Of a stretch of 64,000 nucleotides of DNA, positions 42,606 through 52,036 are shown piece after piece. The notes under the pieces are model-generated. The model was not told the origin of the DNA. It ran no database searches and saw only the letters and a list, made by a program, of their open reading frames with translations. Made by a program: the position numbers and the translations under genes. The DNA comes from CAZLKN01 sp964560135 (GTDB lineage Bacteria; Actinomycetota; JAICYB01). The stretch spans positions 17,927 through 81,926 of the forward strand of contig CAZLKN010000007.1 in assembly GCA_964560135.1 (NCBI GenBank). The letters run 5' to 3'. Position 1 is the stretch's first letter; each line of letters opens with the position of its first letter.

Positions 42606-43664
42606 ATGTCGATCGCGCTCCTGCGGATCTGGAACCTGCGGAACTACCGGGAAACCGAGTTCCGTCCGGCAGCGGGAACCACGATGCTGACCGGGGAGAA
42701 CGGTTCGGGGAAGACCAGCCTGCTGGAGGCCGCATCGCTGTTCTCGACGTTGTCCTCACCCCGGACCGGTCACATGGGGGCCCTGGTGCGGGAGGGAGAA
42801 CCCGAAGGCGGGACGAGGATGGAGACCGTGGAGGGGATGCTCCTGGAGGTGCGGATCCGGGGGGGCCGGACCCTCCTGCGCGCGGGAGGGGTGGGTGTGG
42901 CCGCCAAGGGATTCCTCGGACGGTTCCGCTCGGTGCTGTTCACCCCGGAGGACCTGGACCTCGTACGGGGGGAGCCGGAGCTCCGGCGGCGGGCCCTGGA
43001 CGACCTCCTGATCCAGTTCCGGCCGGGGTACCGCGCCGTACGCCAGGAGTTCGAACGATCCCTGCGCCAGCGCAATGCAGCGCTCCGTCACGGCCGGGAA
43101 CAGGATGCCGCCCTGTACGACATGCCGCTGGCGACCGCAGGGGCGCAGGTCCTGGAGTCCCGGAGACGGGTGGTGGAGGAGCTCCGTCCGGTGGCGGTGG
43201 AGCTCTACACCGAGATGGCGGGCCGCGGACGGCTCGGGTTGTCCTACCGGGACACCTCGGGGGACGAGGGGTCGGTGGGATCCGATCTCGTGGACCATCT
43301 GCTCGGGCGCTACGCCGAGACCCTGCAGCGGGACCTCGAACGCGGACGCACCGGCATCGGCCCCCACCGTGACGATCTGGAGGTGGGGATCGACGGGCGC
43401 CCGGCCCGTACCCACGCCTCGCGGGGGGAGCAGCGCTCCGCGACCCTCGCGTTCCGCCTCGCCGAGCTCCGGCTGCTGCCCGAGGCCGTGCTCCTGCTCG
43501 ACGACGTCCTCTCGGAGTTGGATCCCGACCGAAGACGACGCGTGTTCGAGGTCACCGGGTCGACGCAGACCGTCGTCACGGCGACCGACCGCGACATCCT
43601 GCCACCCGCAGTGAAGGTCGACGCCTGGTGGCATGTGGACGGGGGCGAGCTGCATGTCGCGTGA
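42606..43664 (+). CDS. recF: DNA replication and repair protein RecF
   Basis: 352 residues. SMC-like ATPase: Walker A GENGSGKTSLLEA, signature SRGEQRSATLAFRLAE, Walker B VLLLDDVLSELD, and GPHRDDLEV. Loads or regulates RecA at gaps with RecO/RecR. Its end overlaps the next gene by 11 nt. Confidence 0.97.
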   Translation: MSIALLRIWNLRNYRETEFRPAAGTTMLTGENGSGKTSLLEAASLFSTLSSPRTGHMGALVREGEPEGGTRMETVEGMLLEVRIRGGRTLLRAGGVGVAAKGFLGRFRSVLFTPEDLDLVRGEPELRRRALDDLLIQFRPGYRAVRQEFERSLRQRNAALRHGREQDAALYDMPLATAGAQVLESRRRVVEELRPVAVELYTEMAGRGRLGLSYRDTSGDEGSVGSDLVDHLLGRYAETLQRDLERGRTGIGPHRDDLEVGIDGRPARTHASRGEQRSATLAFRLAELRLLPEAVLLLDDVLSELDPDRRRRVFEVTGSTQTVVTATDRDILPPAVKVDAWWHVDGGELHVA

Positions 43665-43986
43665 CGGCGCGCGGGAACGCGGTGGGTACCCCGTCCGCCT
43701 CGGTGAGTTCATGGCGGGCAACATCGAACGGATCGGCCCCAAGGGCCTCTGGAAGGAGGCCAGGCTGCGCAAAGCCTGGGGCGAGGCGGTGGGGGCCGAG
43801 GTGTCCCTCCACGCCCAGGTGGGGCGGCTCAGAGGGACCACATTGGAGGTTTTCGTGGACAGTGAGGCCTGGGGGACGCAGCTGCGGTACCTGTCCGCGG
43901 TGGTGATAGAGAAGCTGAACCGGGCGCTGGGGGCCGGAGCCGTTTCGGAGATCGTGGTCCGGCGTGCGCGCCGCAGCCGCTCGTGA
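43654..43986 (+). CDS. DciA-like (DUF721) replicative helicase loader
   Basis: 110 residues from the ATG at 43654. DUF721 core: LGEFMAGNIERIG, LRKAWGEAVGAEVSLHAQVGRL, LEVFVDSEAWGTQLRYLSAVVIEKLN. In bacteria without DnaC, DciA helps load DnaB at oriC. Same place as Rv0004 in Mycobacterium, between recF and gyrB. Confidence 0.88.
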   Translation: MSRDGARERGGYPVRLGEFMAGNIERIGPKGLWKEARLRKAWGEAVGAEVSLHAQVGRLRGTTLEVFVDSEAWGTQLRYLSAVVIEKLNRALGAGAVSEIVVRRARRSRS

Positions 43987-43997
43987 CACTGCCACGT

Positions 43998-44005
43998 GGT
44001 ATACT
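43998..44005 (+). promoter_or_regulatory. gyrB: Extended -10 promoter of gyrBA
   Basis: TGGTATACT gives an extended -10 (TG-N-TATACT, hexamer 44000-44005) with no good -35, directly after a CCACGTGG palindrome (43992-43999). The predicted start is near 44012. Confidence 0.55.
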
Positions 44006-44055
44006 TTCGGGTATGAAACACACCCTGTGACCAGCGGTTTTATCCCGCAGGTCGG

Positions 44056-46074
44056 GTGCGCTTCCCAAGTGTCCAGGCGAGACCACGCGTGGCTCACCGC
44101 GCGTGTTGGAGGGTGATCACAACGGCAAAGACGACCGAGAAGAGCGGGCAGGGCGGCAGCGGCTACGGCGCCAAGGACATCACCGTCCTGGAGGGCCTCG
44201 AGCCGGTCCGCAAGCGCCCCGGCATGTACATCGGTTCCACCGGCCTGAAGGGCCTCCACCACCTGGTGTGGGAGGTCGTTGACAACGCCGTGGACGAAGC
44301 GATGGCCGGCCACTGCAGCCGGATCGACGTGACCCTGCTCGCCGACGGAGGCTGCCGGGTCGTGGACGACGGCCGAGGGATCCCGACGGATGCGCATCCG
44401 AGGTTCCCGAAGAAGTCGGGCGTCGAGATCGCGCTGACGACGCTCCACGCCGGAGGGAAGTTCGGTGGCGGTAGCTATCGGGTGTCCGGTGGCCTGCACG
44501 GGGTCGGCGTGTCCGTGGTCAACGCACTGTCCACCCGGGTCGTGGTCGAGGTCGACCAGCACGGCGATCGCCACCGGATGGAGTTCACCAAGGGCGGCAA
44601 GCCCACGGGCAGGCTCGAGGTCGTCGGCAAGGCGCCACGCGGGCGCACCGGGACCACGGTCACCTTCTGGCCCGACCCCGAGGTCTTCCAGGCCGAGGGC
44701 ACCGAGTTCCGCGCCCAGACGATCCTCGAGCACCTCCAGTTCTACGCCTTCCTGAACAAAGGCCTCGAGATCCGGTTCCGCGACGAGCGGCCCGACCGGG
44801 AGCAGGAGGTCACCTACCGGTACGCCGGCGGGATCATGGACTTCGTCAAGCATCTGAATGACGCCAAGGAGCCGCTGTTCCGGCGGGTGGGCCACTACGA
44901 GATGGTCGAGGACGACCAGGAGGTCGAGGTCGCCCTCCAATGGAACACCGGCTACAACGAGGGCATCCACTCCTTCGCCAACGGCATCGAGACGCCCGAG
45001 GGCGGGATGCACGAGGAGGGCTTCAAGAAGGCCCTCACGAACGCGGTGAACCGGTATGCCCGGGAGAAGAACGTCCTCAAGGACAAGGACCCGAACCTCG
45101 CCGGCGAGGACATCCGGGAAGGGCTGACGGCGGTGATCTCGGTGAAGCTCACCGACCCGCAGTTCGAGGGCCAGACGAAGTCGAAGCTGGGCAACGTCTC
45201 GATCCGGTCGCTGGTGGAGCGGGCGACCAACGAGCGGCTCGCGAGCTGGCTCGAGGAGAACCCCACGGAGGCCCGCAAGGTGGTCGCCAAGGCACTGCAG
45301 GCCGCGCGGGCCCGCGCCGCGGCCCGGCAGGCACGCGATCTGATCCGGCGCAAGTCGGCTCTCGAGGGTGCGGGCATGCCCGACAAGCTCGCCGACTGCT
45401 CTTCGGCCACGCCGCCGGCGGAGGCGGAGCTGTTCATCGTGGAGGGGGACTCGGCGGGAGGCTCGGCCAAGAAGGCGCGCGACCCCCGCACCCAGGCGAT
45501 CCTGCCGATCCGCGGGAAGATCCTGAACGTGGAGAAGGCACGCATCGACAAGATGCTGAAGAACAACGAGATCCAGGCCCTGATCGCGGCGATCGGCTCG
45601 GGGGTGGGCGACGAGTTCGACATCGCCAAGGCCCGGTACCACCGGATCATCATCATGGCCGACGCCGACGTGGACGGCAGCCACATCCGCACGCTGATCC
45701 TGACCTTCTTCTTCCGTCAGATGAAGCCGCTGTTCGAGGCGGGCTACGTCTACATCGCCCAGCCGCCCCTGTACTCGACGCTGGTGGGCAAGCAGAAGAT
45801 CTATCTCAAGGACGACGTCGCCAAAGATGCGTTCCTCGAGGAGAACCCCAGCCACAAGAACGACTTCGTGCGTCTGAAGGGCCTCGGCGAGATGGATCCC
45901 GACGAGCTCGCCGACACGACCATGGATGCCGAGAAACGCACGCTGCTCCAGGTGACCGTCGAGCAGGCGGCGCTCGCCGACGAGGTCTTCAGCATCCTCA
46001 TGGGGGACGACGTCCCGGCCCGCAAGCAGTTCATCGTCACGAACGCCAAGGACGTTCGCTTCCTGGACATCTGA
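44056..46074 (+). CDS. gyrB: DNA gyrase subunit B
   Basis: ATPase subunit of gyrase. GHKL domain with EVVDNAVDEAMAG, DDGRGIP and GGLHGVGVSVVNAL; Toprim domain with VEGDSAGGSAKKARD, PIRGKILNVEKA and MADADVDGSHI. 672 residues from the GTG at 44056; the true start is uncertain. GTGs at 44089 and 44113 are also in frame, and the best Shine-Dalgarno (TTGGAGG) is spaced for an ATC at 44116, not for a standard start. The conserved part begins around KDITVLEGLE, so all options keep the enzyme intact. Confidence 0.95.
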   Translation: MRFPSVQARPRVAHRACWRVITTAKTTEKSGQGGSGYGAKDITVLEGLEPVRKRPGMYIGSTGLKGLHHLVWEVVDNAVDEAMAGHCSRIDVTLLADGGCRVVDDGRGIPTDAHPRFPKKSGVEIALTTLHAGGKFGGGSYRVSGGLHGVGVSVVNALSTRVVVEVDQHGDRHRMEFTKGGKPTGRLEVVGKAPRGRTGTTVTFWPDPEVFQAEGTEFRAQTILEHLQFYAFLNKGLEIRFRDERPDREQEVTYRYAGGIMDFVKHLNDAKEPLFRRVGHYEMVEDDQEVEVALQWNTGYNEGIHSFANGIETPEGGMHEEGFKKALTNAVNRYAREKNVLKDKDPNLAGEDIREGLTAVISVKLTDPQFEGQTKSKLGNVSIRSLVERATNERLASWLEENPTEARKVVAKALQAARARAAARQARDLIRRKSALEGAGMPDKLADCSSATPPAEAELFIVEGDSAGGSAKKARDPRTQAILPIRGKILNVEKARIDKMLKNNEIQALIAAIGSGVGDEFDIAKARYHRIIIMADADVDGSHIRTLILTFFFRQMKPLFEAGYVYIAQPPLYSTLVGKQKIYLKDDVAKDAFLEENPSHKNDFVRLKGLGEMDPDELADTTMDAEKRTLLQVTVEQAALADEVFSILMGDDVPARKQFIVTNAKDVRFLDI

Positions 46075-46075
46075 G

Positions 46076-48577
46076 ATGAGCGCGGACGGCAACGGCAGCG
46101 ACACCCCAACCGGCGGCAACGGCCACGGGCCGGTGGTGATGGGCCTCATCCAGCCCATCGAGATCCAGGAGGAGATGGAGCGGTCCTACCTGGACTATGC
46201 GATGTCGATGCTCCAGGGGCGGGCGATACCCGACGTCCGGGACGGTCTGAAGCCCGTCCACCGGCGGATCCTCTACGGGATGCTCGATGTGGGTGCCCGG
46301 CCCGACCGGCCGCACATGAAGTGCGCCCGGATCACCGGTCACGTGATGGGGCGCTACCACCCCCACGGCAGCCAGGCGATCTACGACGCGCTGGTGCGTC
46401 TGGCACAGGACTTCTCCGTTCGGCACCCGCTGATCGACGGGCACGGCAACTTCGGGTCGCCCGACGATCCACCGGCTGCGGAGCGCTATACAGAGGCACG
46501 GCTGGCGACGCTGGCGATGGAGATGCTCGCCGGGATCGACGAGAACACCGTCGACTTCACCGAGAACTACACGGGCGAGTTCCAGGAACCCACGGTGCTG
46601 CCGGCACGCTTCCCGAACCTGCTCGTCAACGGCGGACAGGGGATCGCCGTCGGGATGGCCACCAACATCCCCACCCACAACCTCGGCGAGGTCATCGACG
46701 CCTGCCAGCACGTGCTGGCCCACCCCGATGCCGCCGTCGAGGACCTGATGAAGATCGTGAAGGGTCCCGACTTCCCCACCGGTGCCCTGATCCTGGGCCG
46801 CCAGGGGATCCACGACGCCTACCGGACGGGCCGGGGCTCGATCAAGCTCCGCGCCCGAGCCGAGATCGAGGAGTCCCGCAAGGGTCCGGTGGTCGTCGTC
46901 AGCGAACTGCCTTACCAGGTGAGCCCGGGCGCCGTCGGCCTGAAGATCAAGGACCTCGTGGACGCCAAACAGCTCGACGGCGTCCGCAACGTCAACGACG
47001 AGTCGGCCCGCGGGAACACGCGTCTGGTCATCGAGCTGAAGCGCGACGCGAACGCCAACGTCGTCCTGAACAACCTCTACAAGCACACCCCGCTGCAGAC
47101 GACCTTCGGCGTGAACATGGTGGCCCTGGTCGACGGGATCCCGCGCACCCTCAACCTGCTCCAGGCGGTCACCGCCTACGTCGACCACCAGATCGTGGTG
47201 GTGCGGCGCCGGTCGGAGTTCCGGCTGGAGAAGGCCCTGGCCCGAGCCCACATCATCGAAGGGCTCTTGAAGGCCCTCGACATGATCGATGCGATCATCG
47301 CCCTGATCCGGGGATCCGACGACCGCGAGGCGGCCCGCGAGGGACTCATGGCCGAGCCCTTCTCCTTCAGCGAGGTGCAGGCCAACCACATCCTGGACAT
47401 GACGCTGGCCCGGCTCACGCGCCTCGGCCGCTCCCAGCTCGAAGAAGAGATGGCGCAGCTGCGCGAGACCATCGCCGAGCTCGAGGCGATCCTGGCCGAT
47501 GAGGACAAGCTGCGCACCGTGATCCGTGAGGAGCTCGCCGAGGTCCGTGAGAAGTACGGCAACGAACGCCGCACCGAGCTCACGTTCGATCCCGGCGAGA
47601 TGGACATCGAGGACCTGATCGACGACGAGGAGGTCGTCGTGGTCCGCACGAAGGCCGGGTACGTGAAGACGGTGGCCGCCGACGCCTTCAAGCGGCAGGG
47701 TCGCGGGGGCCGCGGCGTGGCGGGGGCGAAGCTGCGGGATGAGGACTTCGTCACCGACATCATCTACACCTCAACCCACGCGCATCTGCTGTTCTTCTCG
47801 AACCAGGGCCGCGTGTTCCGCCTGCGCGCCTACGAGGTCCCGATGAAGGAGCGCACCGCCCGCGGGATGGCGTTGGTGAACCTGCTGCCGCTGGGCCCGG
47901 AGGAGTTCATCCAGGCGGTGATCGCGACCACCGACTTCCCGGAGGACCACTACCTGTTCTTCGCCACCAAGCACGGGCAGGTGAAGAAGACCGTCTTCGC
48001 GGAGTACGACAAGAGCCGCCGCGAAGGGTTCATCGCGATCAGCCTGAAGGACGGCGACGAGCTCGTGAGAGTCATCCCGACCGACGGCGACGCCGACATC
48101 CTCATGGTGTCACGCCTCGGCATGACGATCCGGTTCACGGAAGAGGACGTTCGTCCGATGGGTCGCGGCACCGCGGGTGTCCGCGGGATGAAGCTGCGCA
48201 AGGGCGACGAGGTCGTGTCCTGCGACGTGGCCCGCGACGACGCCAGCATCCTGATCGTCACCTCGGCGGGGTACGGCAAGCGCACCCAGCTCGACCGGTT
48301 CAACAAGCAGGGCCGGGGCGGGCAGGGGGTCCGCGGGATCAAGCTCACGGAGAAGAAGGGTTACGTGGTGGCGGCCTTCATGGTGGCGCTCGACGACGAC
48401 GTGGTCCTGATCTCGTCCGGCGGGGTGACCGTCCGCATCCAGGTGCGCGAGATCTCCTCGCAGGGACGCGACGCGACCGGCGTCCGGTTGATGAACGTGG
48501 ACGCCGGTCAGACCGTCGCTTCCGCGGCCCCCGTCCTCAGCACCGAGGACGACGAGGCCCTTACCCCCTCGCCTTAA
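46076..48577 (+). CDS. gyrA: DNA gyrase subunit A
   Basis: 833 residues, ATG one base after the gyrB stop. Catalytic Tyr138 (AERYTEARL), DNA-gate and coiled-coil regions, GyrA-box QGRGGRGV, and six-bladed C-terminal beta-pinwheel. The quinolone pocket reads YHPHGSQAIYDALVRLAQ: the positions of E. coli Asp82 and Ser83 are Ser99 and Gln100, whereas Asp104 (E. coli 87) is kept. Overlaps the convergent CAP-protein gene by 4 nt at the stop codons. Confidence 0.97.
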   Translation: MSADGNGSDTPTGGNGHGPVVMGLIQPIEIQEEMERSYLDYAMSMLQGRAIPDVRDGLKPVHRRILYGMLDVGARPDRPHMKCARITGHVMGRYHPHGSQAIYDALVRLAQDFSVRHPLIDGHGNFGSPDDPPAAERYTEARLATLAMEMLAGIDENTVDFTENYTGEFQEPTVLPARFPNLLVNGGQGIAVGMATNIPTHNLGEVIDACQHVLAHPDAAVEDLMKIVKGPDFPTGALILGRQGIHDAYRTGRGSIKLRARAEIEESRKGPVVVVSELPYQVSPGAVGLKIKDLVDAKQLDGVRNVNDESARGNTRLVIELKRDANANVVLNNLYKHTPLQTTFGVNMVALVDGIPRTLNLLQAVTAYVDHQIVVVRRRSEFRLEKALARAHIIEGLLKALDMIDAIIALIRGSDDREAAREGLMAEPFSFSEVQANHILDMTLARLTRLGRSQLEEEMAQLRETIAELEAILADEDKLRTVIREELAEVREKYGNERRTELTFDPGEMDIEDLIDDEEVVVVRTKAGYVKTVAADAFKRQGRGGRGVAGAKLRDEDFVTDIIYTSTHAHLLFFSNQGRVFRLRAYEVPMKERTARGMALVNLLPLGPEEFIQAVIATTDFPEDHYLFFATKHGQVKKTVFAEYDKSRREGFIAISLKDGDELVRVIPTDGDADILMVSRLGMTIRFTEEDVRPMGRGTAGVRGMKLRKGDEVVSCDVARDDASILIVTSAGYGKRTQLDRFNKQGRGGQGVRGIKLTEKKGYVVAAFMVALDDDVVLISSGGVTVRIQVREISSQGRDATGVRLMNVDAGQTVASAAPVLSTEDDEALTPSP

Positions 48578-49362
48578 GCCCAGAACGCGAGCCTGCTGAC
48601 GAGCCTGGTCATGAGCAGCAGTAGCGTTTCGAGGAACGATGGCCCCTCTGAGCCGTCGCCGTCGCCGTCGCTGGAGTTCGGTGTGGTGTCGGGAGCCGGC
48701 TCGGTGGACTCTTCGACCGCTTCCGTCTCCTGTGTCTCCTGTGCGCGGCTCGGCTCGGCTGGCCGCTGCGGGGCCGATTCGGCCCGACGGGCACGGCTTT
48801 CCTGCGCCGCCGTCGGGGTTGCGGGCGCGGGCGCGACCGGCTCGGCTGTGGGCTGCGGCTTCGGGGTCGCCGGAGCCGGGGTCGGCTGCGGTGTCCAGTC
48901 GGCGAAGTTCTGCGTGAAGTAGAGCTGCCCGCCGGCGGCACGGACGGCACCGATCCCGATGATGTTCACGTTGCTCTTCAGGATGTTGGCCTTGTGCTTG
49001 GAGGACTTGTAGAAGGCCTCCTGGACCGCCTCGGTGGTGGGACCGACGCCGACGTTCTCAGCGATCAGGCGCCATCCGGGAATCGCCTCGTCCGCGTCCC
49101 GTGCGAGGTTCGGGTTGTGGTACAGGTGCTCCTCGGCGGCCATCCGGCTCGTGTGTCTGCGGGCCACACCCTGCAGCGCCGCGTTGACCGTGAGAGCGTG
49201 CAGGCCGTGCTGCGCCCGGTAGTCGTTGACCATGGCCAGCATCTTGTTCTCCTCCTCGGTGAGGTAGGTTCCGGCGGATGCCGGAGCTGCGACCGAGACG
49301 CCGACGGTGGCGGAAAGCGCGAACAGCAGAGCGATTGAGAGCGTGCGGAAGCAAGCGCGCAT
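48574..49362 (-). CDS. Secreted CAP (SCP/PR1) domain protein 1
   Basis: 262 residues from the ATG at 49362 after TTGGAGG. Signal peptide ending APASA, then a CAP domain (about 32-155): MLAMVNDYRAQHGLHAL, ARRHTSRMAAEEHLYHN, IAENVGVG, FYKSSKHKANILKSNVNIIGIGAV and YFTQNFAD. A Pro/Ala/Thr/Glu-rich low-complexity linker of about 80 residues follows, then a 21-residue tail (SFLETLLLLMTRLVSRLAFW). The tail resembles that of the second CAP protein at 62585. Bacterial CAP proteins are usually extracellular; their biochemical activity is mostly unknown. Convergent with gyrA. Confidence 0.92.
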   Translation of the reverse strand: MRACFRTLSIALLFALSATVGVSVAAPASAGTYLTEEENKMLAMVNDYRAQHGLHALTVNAALQGVARRHTSRMAAEEHLYHNPNLARDADEAIPGWRLIAENVGVGPTTEAVQEAFYKSSKHKANILKSNVNIIGIGAVRAAGGQLYFTQNFADWTPQPTPAPATPKPQPTAEPVAPAPATPTAAQESRARRAESAPQRPAEPSRAQETQETEAVEESTEPAPDTTPNSSDGDGDGSEGPSFLETLLLLMTRLVSRLAFWA

Positions 49363-49597
49363 GACAACACCCCTCCAAGGGTTCGGGTTCCTGTGCGACG
49401 TTCCGGATCTCGTCGGATCCGGGTGGTGCAGGCACCCGTTTCCTCGTCGTGGTCGTGGCGGCGCTGAAGAGAAATCCCCCGGAGGTGTGGGAGGGGGTAG
49501 TCTCCCGGACCAGTCCCCGACTACACGTGTCCTGCAGACGGGTGGTCACACGCATTCCCCCGACGAGGGGATGGCCGGTCGTGGTTCCCTGGATCCC

Positions 49598-50014
49598 ATG
49601 GGATACGAGGTGATCGAGCACACGGCCGACCTCGGAATCAGGATCTGGGCCCCCGACCTCGACGCCCTGTTCGCGCAGGCGGCGGCGGCGCTCGTGGCCG
49701 TCATGGGCGAGGCGACCGGACCGTACGTCCACCGCGAGCAGATCGCCCTGGATGCCCCCGATCGGGAGGCGCTGTTGGTCGACTGGCTCTCGGAGATCCT
49801 CTTCCTGTTCGAGGCGCGCGGTGTCGCGCCCGGGGAGGTGGAAGTGAAGATCGCCGCGGGCCAGCCGTGGCGGCTCACCGCGACGGTGCGGGGCCCGGAC
49901 GCGGCGGAGGGGTTCAGCCAGCACGGCCCCCAGGTGAAGGCCGTCACCTACCATGCGCTGGAGGTTCGCGACTCGCCGGGCGGGGTAGAAGCTCGCGTAT
50001 ACCTAGACGTATGA
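49598..50014 (+). CDS. Archease (RtcB cofactor)
   Basis: 138 residues from the ATG at 49598; an in-frame ATG at 49571 is possible but has poor spacing. Archease signatures: YEVIEHTADLGIRI at the N-terminus, WLSEILFLFEARG, and VKAVTYHALEV before the C-terminal Asp. Archease speeds RtcB guanylylation and lets it turn over repeatedly. The stop overlaps the rtcB ATG (ATGA), so the pair is coupled. In most bacteria this gene is absent or unlinked. Confidence 0.93.
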   Translation: MGYEVIEHTADLGIRIWAPDLDALFAQAAAALVAVMGEATGPYVHREQIALDAPDREALLVDWLSEILFLFEARGVAPGEVEVKIAAGQPWRLTATVRGPDAAEGFSQHGPQVKAVTYHALEVRDSPGGVEARVYLDV

Positions 50015-51447
50015 GCACGCTGACGCGCATCGACAGAGACATCTGGGAGATCCCGGCCCGCGAGGGCATGCGCGTACCCGGTCGCGTCTTCGCCTCCGAA
50101 GCGCTCATGGACAAGGCCTCCGAAGACCGCGCCGTGGATCAGGTCGCCAACGTCGCCCACCTGCCCGGCATCGTCGGTTACTCGTTCGCGATGCCCGACA
50201 TCCACTGGGGCTACGGGTTCCCGATCGGCGGGGTCTGCGCCACCGACGTGGACGAGGGCGGGGTGATCTCCCCCGGCGGCGTCGGCTTCGACATCTCCTG
50301 CGGCGTGCGGCTGGTCCGCACCGACCTCACGCTGGACGACGCCGCTCCCAAGATGGCCGACCTCGTGCGCGAGCTCGGACGGATCCCCCGCGGCGTGGGC
50401 GGCAAGGGTCTGATGCCCCTGGATCGCAGCGAGATGCCGAAGGTGCTGCGCGAGGGCATCGGCTTCCCGCTGTCCCGCGGGGTGGGCTGGGAGGAGGACG
50501 TCGAGGTCTGCGAGGATCACGGACGCCTCGAGGAGGCCGACCCGGACGTGGTGTCCGACAAGGCGATCGAGCGCGGCGCGCCCCAGCTCGGCTCCCTCGG
50601 CGGCGGCAACCACTTCCTCGAGATCCAGGCGGTGGAGCGGGTGATCGAGCCGGTGGCCGCGGAGCGTTTCGGGCTGGCCGAGGGGCAGATCGTGGTGATG
50701 ATCCACTGCGGGTCCCGCGGGGTGGGACACCAGGTGTGCACCGACGAGGTGCGCACGATGGACCGGACGATGCGGGAGCACGGCATCGAGGTGCCCGACC
50801 GGCAGCTCGCCTGCGTGCCGGTGTCCTCGCCGCAGGGTCGGCGCTACCTGGGTGGGATGGCTGCCGCCGCCAACTACGGACGGGCGAACCGTCACGTGAT
50901 CACCGACGGCGTCCGGAACGCCTTCGCGCGCACCTTCGGCAGCGACGCGCGCGCGCTCGGGATGCACGTGGTCTACGACGTCAGCCACAACCTGGCGAAG
51001 CTCGAGCGCTACACGGTGGACGGACGTGAGCGGCAGCTCTGCGTGCACCGCAAGGGCGCCACCCGGGCTTTCGGGCCCGGCCACCCGGAGCTGCCCGAGC
51101 GCTACCGGGACGTCGGCCAGCCGGTCATGATCCCGGGCAGCATGGGGACCGCGTCCTACGTGCTGGTGGGCACCGCCGAGGGCCGGGATGTGGCCTGGTG
51201 GTCGACGTGCCACGGGGCCGGGCGGCTGATGTCTCGGAAGGCGGCCGCGAAGCACATGCACGGCCGTGAGCTGCGGGACCAGCTCAAGCACCAGGGGATC
51301 CTCGTGCTGTCCAAGGAGCTGAAGCTCCTGGCCGAGGAGGGACCCTACGCGTACAAGGACGTGTCCGAGGTCGTGGAAGTGTGCGAGCGTGTGGGTCTGT
51401 CCAAACAGGTGGCCCGGCTGGTGCCCCTCGGCGTCGTGAAAGGGTGA
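50011..51447 (+). CDS. rtcB: RNA-splicing ligase RtcB
   Basis: 478 residues. GTP/Mn-dependent ligase joining 2',3'-cyclic phosphate to 5'-OH RNA ends. Metal-site Cys in GFDISCGVRL, GGGNHFLE, HCGSRGVGH, and the guanylylated His in CHGAGRLMSRKAA. Start ATG overlaps the archease stop. The two tRNA genes of the window follow within 2 kb, suggesting, but not proving, tRNA repair as its role. Complete and with all metal residues. Confidence 0.96.
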   Translation: MSTLTRIDRDIWEIPAREGMRVPGRVFASEALMDKASEDRAVDQVANVAHLPGIVGYSFAMPDIHWGYGFPIGGVCATDVDEGGVISPGGVGFDISCGVRLVRTDLTLDDAAPKMADLVRELGRIPRGVGGKGLMPLDRSEMPKVLREGIGFPLSRGVGWEEDVEVCEDHGRLEEADPDVVSDKAIERGAPQLGSLGGGNHFLEIQAVERVIEPVAAERFGLAEGQIVVMIHCGSRGVGHQVCTDEVRTMDRTMREHGIEVPDRQLACVPVSSPQGRRYLGGMAAAANYGRANRHVITDGVRNAFARTFGSDARALGMHVVYDVSHNLAKLERYTVDGRERQLCVHRKGATRAFGPGHPELPERYRDVGQPVMIPGSMGTASYVLVGTAEGRDVAWWSTCHGAGRLMSRKAAAKHMHGRELRDQLKHQGILVLSKELKLLAEEGPYAYKDVSEVVEVCERVGLSKQVARLVPLGVVKG

Positions 51448-51451
51448 AAAG

Positions 51452-51808
51452 GTGAGCGCACCCGCAGAGCCCGTGGAGCGTCGCGTCGTCCGGAGGCTGG
51501 ACACGGGGTCCGTCGCCCGCGTGGCCTTCGCCTTCTCGATGACGCTCGTGGCGATCCTGCTCGTCGGGTTCGTGGCCCTGTACCTGCTCGGAGCGGCTTC
51601 GGGGGCCCTGGCGGGGGTGGAGTCGTTCATCTCGAGCCTCGGCTGGGCCGATTTCCAGTTCCGGTTCGCGGCGGTCCTCGGTCTGACCCTGCTGCTGGGG
51701 CTGGCCGGGGCGCTGCTGTTCACGCTGCTGACGGTGGTGGGGGCCGCCCTGTACAACGTGCTCGCGGAGCTCGTCGGGGGGATCGAGGTCGTCTCCCGCG
51801 ACCGGTGA
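51452..51808 (+). CDS. DUF3566 transmembrane protein
   Basis: 118 residues from a GTG 4 bp after rtcB. Two membrane spans (VAFAFSMTLVAILLVGFVALYL and a second from FRFAAVLGLTLLLGLAGALL) with a final LTVVGAALYNVLAELVGGIEV, the family's hallmark end. DUF3566 genes normally follow gyrA directly in actinobacteria (Rv0007); here CAP, archease and rtcB have come between. Confidence 0.9.
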   Translation: MSAPAEPVERRVVRRLDTGSVARVAFAFSMTLVAILLVGFVALYLLGAASGALAGVESFISSLGWADFQFRFAAVLGLTLLLGLAGALLFTLLTVVGAALYNVLAELVGGIEVVSRDR

Positions 51809-51848
51809 GCGCGTACCCCGCTGGCGCAGGTAGACTGGATGCTCTCCC

Positions 51849-51922
<74 letters not shown>

Positions 51923-52036
51923 CGAGGGTTCCGAGACGCAAGCGCCGAGGGGAAGAGAGATTCCTCGCGGGTTTGCCGTCGACCCCAAACCGCCTGGAAG
52001 CCTCCCGGTGGTCACCCCATAGACGTGGGAGGACCG

